Source: Romanomermis culicivorax (taxonomy: Eukaryota > Nematoda > Enoplea > Mermithida > Mermithidae). Taken from it: a stretch of 64,000 nt of DNA. The notes below the pieces were generated by a model. That model saw nothing but the letters and a program-made list of their open reading frames with translations, was not told the origin of the DNA and did not search any database. A program made the position numbers and the translations under genes. The stretch lies in assembly GCA_963922205.1 (NCBI GenBank), contig CAWUHX010000041.1, positions 868,001 to 932,000 of the forward strand. Direction: 5' to 3'. Positions 57,701-64,000 of this stretch are shown piece after piece; the first letter of the stretch is position 1; every line of letters starts with the position of its first letter.

Positions 57701-60700
57701 GTTTAGTATATTGATCCAAACTTTAGTTTATTTTATTTAGTATAGTTTAGTATATTAATGTAAAAATAGACAAAAAGGGAAACGATCAGAATGCCAACAT
57801 GCAGGTAGCATTGGAAGCACAATAACTCGTATAATTTTAGAATTTACACGAGTGAAAGTTAATTATAGTCTGCTTTTCTTGAAATGCTTGTAAATAATAA
57901 CAGTGGAAGTCAAGCAGTATTTCATATTTTTACGATTTTCTGTTGAATTATTAGCTAAGCTGTAACAATTTTTTGACTTAAAAATGCTATCGCAGAAGCT
58001 TTGTGTAAACGATGTCGACCGACACACGTACTACACGAATATCGTCAACTTTTGTCATTTTTCGATATGAAGCATTTACTAAAAAACAGACTCTACGCAA
58101 CGTAAGTATCCCGAAAATTATCGGTTATCGATTACAGAAAGCGACTGCTTTTTTTAAATGCTTGTAAAGTTGAAAATAACAAAAGTAGCATTGCCTGCGA
58201 AAATTACCAAATTAACAATAGAATAGTTTACTCCACAACTGTTATGGCTTTATTTGACTGCTCTCCCGAATTTTCAGTTCTACGTGATGTGTTGTTGAGC
58301 CAATAATAAAAAAAGTACTTCCTTTCCAATTTCATTATTTACAAGCTGTAAGAAAAGCAGACTGCATGTATAAATATCGAGGAAGCATTGAAGATCCGAG
58401 TACAGTGCTGCATAATCGGGCAAAGCAGCAAAAGTCACTAGAATCAAAATAAGAGGTGCATTATGAAAATCAAGAAATTGCTGTTCTAGATTAACGGTAT
58501 GCCTTTTCCTTGTTTCTGTAAGCAAACAAGATCAAAGTCGAGATCAGTGTTCACTTTCGCCAATTTGAATTTATCAGGTTGAATCCGAAAAATGACATCA
58601 TCGATTTAAACTGGATCTCGTAAACTAGAGTCAGAAACTGCCTAGCTCATAATAAAATTACAAGTCTTAATAAAAAGAAATGCCAGAATCAATTAAACTT
58701 CAAGATCACTTTCACCAATTTTTTATAGAAATATTTTTGTTACACATGGCACTGACGCATAAAATGCCAGTGCCAGCAGGAAGAACAAGAAATAGAAGAG
58801 TGATTTTAGTTTCCAAGTAAACTGCAAAAAATTAAAGCGAATCCAATTTAAAATTAATTAAATCGACGAAATTGTTTGCTTCCGTAGCAGAAATTTAAGT
58901 TAACACTGTGGCCTATTTAATTTAAAATGATAGACACCGCGAAAATCAAAAAAATTGATACGCAATTTTGATTAGGTGGAAAACTTGATATTGATGAAAG
59001 ACGGTTAATTTCTTAATGAGAATGGGGAAGGCCAAAATCAGTGAAAAAACATCATGTTTATCCACAGTCGATTTGAACAGAACTGTGCTGAGAGCGCTAC
59101 TCGACAAATTTTGATCACTCAACTAGGTTATTGAAGGAAATTTCTAGTTGTTCGGTTTGCCGCTCGCTCAAGAAAAAACTATTTCATTGATACGGCAATA
59201 GGCTTACTAGTTTCTAACGTAATGAACCTACTTTCATGAGACGGCTCCGTCGATCATTTCAAAACGAATGGAGGTCAACGATAATATTGTAACTAATCAG
59301 ATCGAAAGTAGCAAAGTCCCAAAAATTTCAAGAAAGTTTACTTTATGGGAGAAAGTAAAATTAGAGTGAGAAAAGCAAAAATTCCATTATGACCTTTTCT
59401 TATTTTCAACGAACTTACGATTCTTTCGGACGTTACGGAACCGTTCAAGGTCCATTCGAAACCGAACCGCACTTTAGAGCTTTCGGAAATTTTTAATTGA
59501 CAGTTTAAGTTTCTCAATCCACCGCACGATTCGCCTTGAGAAGCCTTGATGACAGGAACGATCGAAATGTCTGGAAGAAAACAGACAAAAAACGAAAGTT
59601 CCTCATTACAGTAATCAGATAGAAATATTATGTTTTTTTTAGATTTACGTCACATCAGTCACTATAGCAGTAGGCATCGTGTCGTATAGAGTCTCATGGG
59701 ACTTTGAAATTTAAAACTCGAGAAAGCTAATCGGAGAACCAATAACACTTCTCCAATTATTTTCAACATAATGTCTTTCAAGGCAGATTTCTAAAAAATT
59801 AACAGTTGCAACTTGATTCCGAAAAAAGAAATCGAGTTCATCTAGATTTCAAAAAAGAAATAAAGTGCATCATGATTTCGAAAGAAAGTCAAGTTACATC
59901 TTGATTCCGAAAAAAGGGTCATATTGATTTTAAAAAAAGAAGTCATCTTGATTCCAAAAACATTGATTAAAAATTTTTGCAACAAACCAATCAGAAGCGT
60001 TGCTCCGCCTCATATATGTAATACATATCGATCCCTTCAAAAACAATTTTCGAAGCAGGGGAACGACGAATAGGGAGCGATTCTTAATCTTACGAGCGGT
60101 GTTGTAAAGGGTGAGTGTCATTTCGTATGGAGAATCTAATGAACAAATTGGTTCTTCGCAAGGAAACTATGTAACAAGATTTTCGAGAAAAACAAAAACG
60201 TTTTTTACCCAAAATGTCGTATTTTCATCAAACTATAGATAGTTTCCCAATTCAATTTTAATTTTCTTCTCCAGTTTCTCCCTACACCTCATTTTAAATT
60301 AAATGGTCTATTGTGAGATATGTTAGAAATTGATCACTTTGCAGATTAACTTGCACAGGGAAAATTGACACAAAAAATGATCCAAAGTAGATCAGCATAA
60401 ATCGACAGCTACAAAAAACACATATGGTGAGGTATGAGGGCAGTATTTCCTCTATCTAAACTCTCAAAAATAGGCTTACTGGGCATTCAAAGTTGGCAAA
60501 AATATGCGGTAGAATTTGACCGAGAAACTCAGCTTTTAATGCCCTTTTCTCCAAAAATGAGTATTCGGGTAGAAAAATAATACAGCAGGCGACTAAATTT
60601 GGAAAATTGAACCCTCAGACTGTCAATTCTAAGTTTTAAACCCTACTCAGAAGTGAAATTGCCGATTTTCGCCGACTGTCACCAATTGTTGCCGATTGTC

Positions 60701-61336
60701 GTAGACAAAAATCATAGGACTTTTTCACTTCTGAATTGGGCTTCCTGCAAATAGCCGATTCATTCACAAAATTGCCGACTGTCGCCGATTGTCGGCGGCA
60801 AAAATCCTAGGATTTTTTCACTTCTGAATTGGCCTTTAGACCAATTTACGCCCTGCTGAGCCCCAGACCATTGTGATGTATGACAGTTACTGTAATTGTT
60901 TCAGATAAAATATTAGAGAATTCTACAACACTGTACTCACTCATAAATATTAGTCGAATCACACTTCGGGTAAAAGGAATCGAATTTTTCGTACGACGGC
61001 ATTCGACTTTTATCGCATCCATTCGTAGAACTCGGTCGATTTTTCTCTCAATATCGATGTCGTATAATCTAGCCCTACCGGTGTGAATTATTTGCTCCCA
61101 AAGTTGAACGTTCGCTCTCCGAATCTTGTTCGAAACGGTCAAATTAATGAAAATTGCATTCTTTTTGTCGGTTTTCGGAGCTACGAAACAAAACTTCGTC
61201 CGTTCGGACGTTATTCGAACGGGCGATTCTAAGTTAGTCGGTTCTAAATATTGTTTCAACGGCGATTCCGATATCGAATCGCACGATGTGCTCGGATTGA
61301 CCAACGGACTAACGTACAATATTGAATAGACAGGAA
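54773..61336 (-). CDS. Single-pass membrane protein with Ig-like ectodomain, N-terminus not found
   Basis: Eight phase-consistent exons: 61336-60941, 59570-59419, 57693-57627, 57436-57188, 57136-57110, 57049-57008, 56951-56853, 54876-54773 (stop TAA). 377 residues. The first exon seen begins with two bases of a split codon, so a signal-peptide exon should lie upstream. Ectodomain: an N-terminal part with spaced cysteines (TKFCFVAPK, IKVECRRT), a GESCGGLRNLNC segment, then an Ig-like stretch with VKWKKV, a long WFDIIWTDV strand, DDLHLYRGPGIYKCHV and FKVQYKC. The span is ALALGAIIFCGALAGVCFLL, followed by a basic tail (LRRLKTRRKV) containing YTSL, a possible YxxPhi sorting signal. The exon 57693-57627 acceptor (ATCGAG|GCT) is unusual but is the only one keeping phase. 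Family not recognised; the receptor role is inference. Confidence 0.65.
55625..55875. repeat. Repeat R3, copy in an intron of the Ig-like gene
   Basis: CAGCATAGAAATTCTGCTGG, TTTGGAATCAAGTATGCTCT and CATGACGACTTTTTCATC match the other R3 copies at 13570 and 43640. Confidence 0.65.
57864..58094. mobile_element. TATAGTCTG-family short MITE, well preserved
   Basis: Starts TATAGTCTGCTTTTCTTGAA and ends TACTAAAAAACAGACTCTA. It includes GTGTAAACGATGTCGACC and GTCAAGCAGTATTTCATATT. About 230 bases, in the intron upstream of exon 57693-57627. Confidence 0.7.
58100..59418. other. Intron of the Ig-like gene; nothing else supported
   Basis: About 1.3 kb, AT-rich. A partial TATAGTCTG-like end lies near 58140-58370. 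No coding frame with a recognisable domain. Confidence 0.35.
59810..59965 (+). repeat. Tandem repeat of CATCTTGATTCCGAAAAAAG units
   Basis: About five imperfect units of 28-32 bases (TTGATTCCGAAAAAAGAA, GATTTCAAAAAAGAAAT). In intron 1 of the Ig-like gene, downstream of its 61336-60941 exon. Confidence 0.65.
60662..60838 (+). repeat. Direct duplication around GCCGACTGTCGCCGATTGTC
   Basis: Two copies of a roughly 80-base unit. Each has GCCGA(C/T)TGTC repeats, then CAAAAATC(A/C)TAGGA and TTTTTCACTTCTGAATTGG. It ends just before the coding exon at 60941. Confidence 0.65.
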
Positions 61337-61474
61337 CTAGGAAAAGAATAAGTTATGTGGACTAGCAAATTTTCGATTCGGTAAACAATAGCAACAGTAC
61401 ATCAACAGTTTGTTTTCTATCAAATGTTTCTGGAAGGAAAAATGAAATGAAGTAACCCTGCCGACAATGATTGT

Positions 61475-63075
61475 ATTCCGTTACTTCAAGTATCCCGTTA
61501 CTTCAAGTGTCCCATTACTCTAAGTAACGCTATAAAACCCTTCACTCCAAGTAATGTAATTTTTTTGCAAAAAAGGTTGTCCCGTTACTCCAACAATGTT
61601 ATATGAATCTTCTAAAATTTCCCTTGGATACTTTAACACTATAAGACAATAACTTGAGCAAACAAAAAACACTTGAGCAAAACACAGAAAATAAAAAAAA
61701 TAATAGTTAAGAAAAGAAAATGATAAGAAATCAAGGAAATAAATAAAACTGAAGAAAAAAATAAAACGAGAAGAAAGGCAGTTCCGGAGCCCAAATGACC
61801 CAGTGCCGAACTGGCTGACGTCCAATCGGCGGCGCCGAAGTGTAGCGCCGAAACGGCGGCACCGAAATGCCTTTCCGTACCTTGCATGGTCTTTACATTA
61901 GTCTGTCTTCAGGGATATCGTTGTATAATGATGAAAATTGAGAACAAGAATATATGCTCGGGGTCAAAAACTTGATTATACAGGGTGAGCCAAAAAAAGG
62001 CGGCCAGTGCTGACTTCCATAACTTTTGATCAAGTAAATCTTTTTTGATGCGGATTGCTGCATTAGAATGCCCTGTTTATCTTTGCCACAATGGTTAAGT
62101 TTTATACTCCTAGCTTTTACGGTTACTGTACAAACAAGAATTTAGTAAAAGTGATCATTTTTCATAAGAAATAAAAATTGTCCTATTGTGAGAAAGGTTT
62201 TGTAAAGCTTTTCACACACAATAATACTTTAAAAGTCCCCCAGATTTGTAAGTTACACGTAACTTTAAGTCATTAACTTCTTGTTTCAATATGGGGCAAA
62301 ATTTCAATAAAACTTAGAGCTTTTGTTTTGAAATTGGAAAAAAGCAAATTCAGAACAAAATCAAATCTGTCATTGACCAGATCGAAAGACGATTAAAATT
62401 ATTGATGAAACGGAAAGTAGGACACACTAAAACGGCTTTCTTGTAGTTTCCAGCTGTTATATGGTCCTCATGATTGGATCTGTTGTACTTTTCTGTTGTA
62501 AAACATGTTGATTTTGTCAATTTTTGAAAATTTATTTGCAAAAAAAACGACGTTTAATATTTTTGATTTTAGTCGGTCAATATTCGAAAAATATGGCTGG
62601 AACTTTGCAGTTCTTATGCCAGATGCTTTGTCTATCGACAACAGAAAACCGCATTAGAAAAGCTACACCCGTTCGAAAACTATGAAAGTCAGTACCGGTC
62701 GCCTTTTTTTTGGCTCACCGTGTATAACTTGAAAAAAATGAAGCACCCTGATTTTTTGATGCCCTATGAGTGCAGGACATTACTCATAGTTTCCCCTGTG
62801 GCGCACTTCGCAAGATACCTTTTTTATACACGATAGCCATTTGGACATGCTATCGCACAACGCTTATTGTGTTTACACCGTTTGCACACTCTATTTGCAT
62901 CACGGCGTAACCTGAAAAAATCATTTTTGTGCATGGTTCCGAATATTGCCGTAATCGTTTGAACGACTTGAGGTTTAGTGGAAAGCAAGGAGACGAGGAC
63001 GACCTATAAGGTGGTGCGTAAAAGTTGGCGGGAAAGCGAGGGATGCAGCGGTGGTGGAGGTTTTGTGCAATAAGT
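61475..63075. mobile_element. Foldback-like element, unit CTCCAAGTGTCCCGTTA, copy 2 (reverse) carrying a mariner-like MITE
   Basis: Reverse-oriented homologue of 36115-37221. It has the TTACTTCAAGTGTCCC array (61485-61590), a purine tract (61640-61780), the TTTCGGCGC-type array (61785-61880), then AGTTTCCCCTGTGGCGC and CAACTTTTACGC further right. It is interrupted by the MITE at 61981-62722. Confidence 0.7.
61981..62722 (-). mobile_element. Mariner-like MITE (CAGGGTGAGCC ends), copy 2
   Basis: Begins CAGGGTGAGCCAAAAAAAGG, ends TTTTTTTTGGCTCACCGTG, flanked by TA (61979-61980, 62723-62724). Its interior is the reverse of 6007-6731 (GATCTGGTCAATG against CATTGACCAGATC). 742 bases. Confidence 0.85.
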
Positions 63076-63234
63076 CAAATCTGCATTTTGCCACAATTTT
63101 GTAATAAATTTTTGATGGTGAAGAAATTACTTTTGAAATTATCTGTGATCTAATGAGAATAATTATACATACAGTTACAGTGTAATGCTCATTACAGATC
63201 ATTTAAATTACAAAATAAAAATTTTAAAGCAGCT

Positions 63235-63533
63235 CATAGCCGGCGCCGGTTTCACGCTGCTATATTTCGTCTTTTTGATGACGGACGGCACCGGTTGTCA
63301 ATTTCGATTCAATCGAAATTTCTGAACCGTCACTACCCGTCGCGTATGTTATAACATGAATTATGGTGCGAAAAATGCATCTTGGTGTTTTATCACTTTT
63401 TCGTAGGTTTGTAGTAGGTATCTCACGGCCGGCACCGGATGAAGTATAGCAGCAAAAATTTGCAACCGGTGACGGCCGTCGCCGGTTTAAAATATTTCAT
63501 CCGGCGCCGGCCGTCGAAGTATAGCAGGGCGTT
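63235..63533. mobile_element. GC-rich palindromic MITE related to the Harbinger-like family
   Basis: GCCGGCGCCGGTTTCACGC at the left and CCGGCGCCGGCCGTCGAAG, then TATAGCAGGGCGTTAAC, at the right. Ends resemble but do not equal AGGCCCTGTCATACTTC, and the inner core is AT-rich. It looks like a diverged subfamily. Confidence 0.55.
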
Positions 63534-64000
63534 AACTTTAAAAAACACTGGTTTTCATGGTTATCATTTTGCAACTGACATGAAAATGAATAGTGTATAG
63601 TTAATTTAGTCCGATGTGGCACATAGTATTTTTAGAAAAAGATAATATGAAATCCGATTTTTTATAGAAATTCAGCATGGAACCTTTTCTGAATAATGAT
63701 GCATGTACGGGTAGAATTAATTTTGTCGAATGCTTGATATCTGCAAGGATGGAGTAGTCCTTCATGGGATATTCAAAAACGTAGAAAAATCAAGATTTCC
63801 ATAGATAGATTCACATCATTTCAGAAGCGTATGAAGTTTGGAAACATAATTTTCATGGAATGCCATGAAGCCTGGACCCATATGCATGTTATAGTGCGCA
63901 CCCGACGTGAGTAAGATTACACTAATCCATTTCGCCTTTGTTTACATTTTGCATATCTACCCTGATCGGGAATCATAACAGATACAAACATGCATGCTAA
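63534..64000. other. Right edge of the window; nothing supported
   Basis: AT-rich, no convincing exon on either strand. The missing N-terminal exon of the Ig-like gene should lie here or beyond. Confidence 0.3.

Noticed and set aside
1-64000. CRISPR-like interpretation of the regularly repeated arrays
   Set aside because: The genes are intron-rich eukaryotic, and the arrays are contiguous tandem units without unique spacers and occur as inverted pairs.

Overview
This is a window of an animal nuclear genome. It is AT-rich, and its genes are split into many short exons with GT..AG introns, mostly with TTTCAG-type acceptors. The introns run from about 50 bases to several kilobases and are packed with DNA-transposon debris. 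The acceptors and tiny introns recall nematodes or another ecdysozoan, but I cannot fix the phylum. There is no operon, ribosome-binding-site or CRISPR signal.

Genes, left to right. (1) GLYCTK, glycerate 2-kinase, + strand, 1-20780: six exons in phase, with the 5' end outside the window. (2) A 44-residue protein of unknown function on the - strand (3367-3784), nested in GLYCTK intron 1. (3) A decayed MULE transposase (17352-18710, -) in GLYCTK intron 5, inside a 3.2 kb transposon with a 9-bp target duplication. (4) A calcium channel alpha2delta subunit of the alpha2delta-3 type, + strand, 21340-38446: 35 exons, all junction phases consistent, about 1312 residues. (5) A weak candidate for a small secreted protein, + strand, 39389-40555. 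(6) A membrane protein with signal peptide, divergent vWA-like domain, TSP1 repeat, membrane span and proline/tyrosine-rich tail, - strand, 52576-41244: five exons, 654 residues. (7) A second membrane protein with an Ig-like ectodomain, - strand, 61336-54773: eight exons, N-terminus not found.

The rest is dominated by mobile DNA. The most striking pattern is a set of foldback-like elements whose inverted arms are arrays of short tandem repeats. Each family has its own unit (for example ACATTAGGACGCA, CAATTCGCCCC, or CTCAAAACAGCGA). One of them encloses the MULE transposase and has a 9-bp duplication, which suggests the whole set is Mutator-like. Other families are a TA-flanked mariner-like MITE (two copies, one with a natural empty site in a paralogous repeat), GC-rich palindromic Harbinger-like MITEs with TTA duplications plus a Harbinger transposase fragment, and a TATAGTCTGTTTTT-ended family in two size classes.

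All gene models were built by eye from reading frame, splice motif and phase. GLYCTK and alpha2delta rest on recognised homology. The two minus-strand membrane-protein genes rest on phase consistency and domain logic. No database search was possible.
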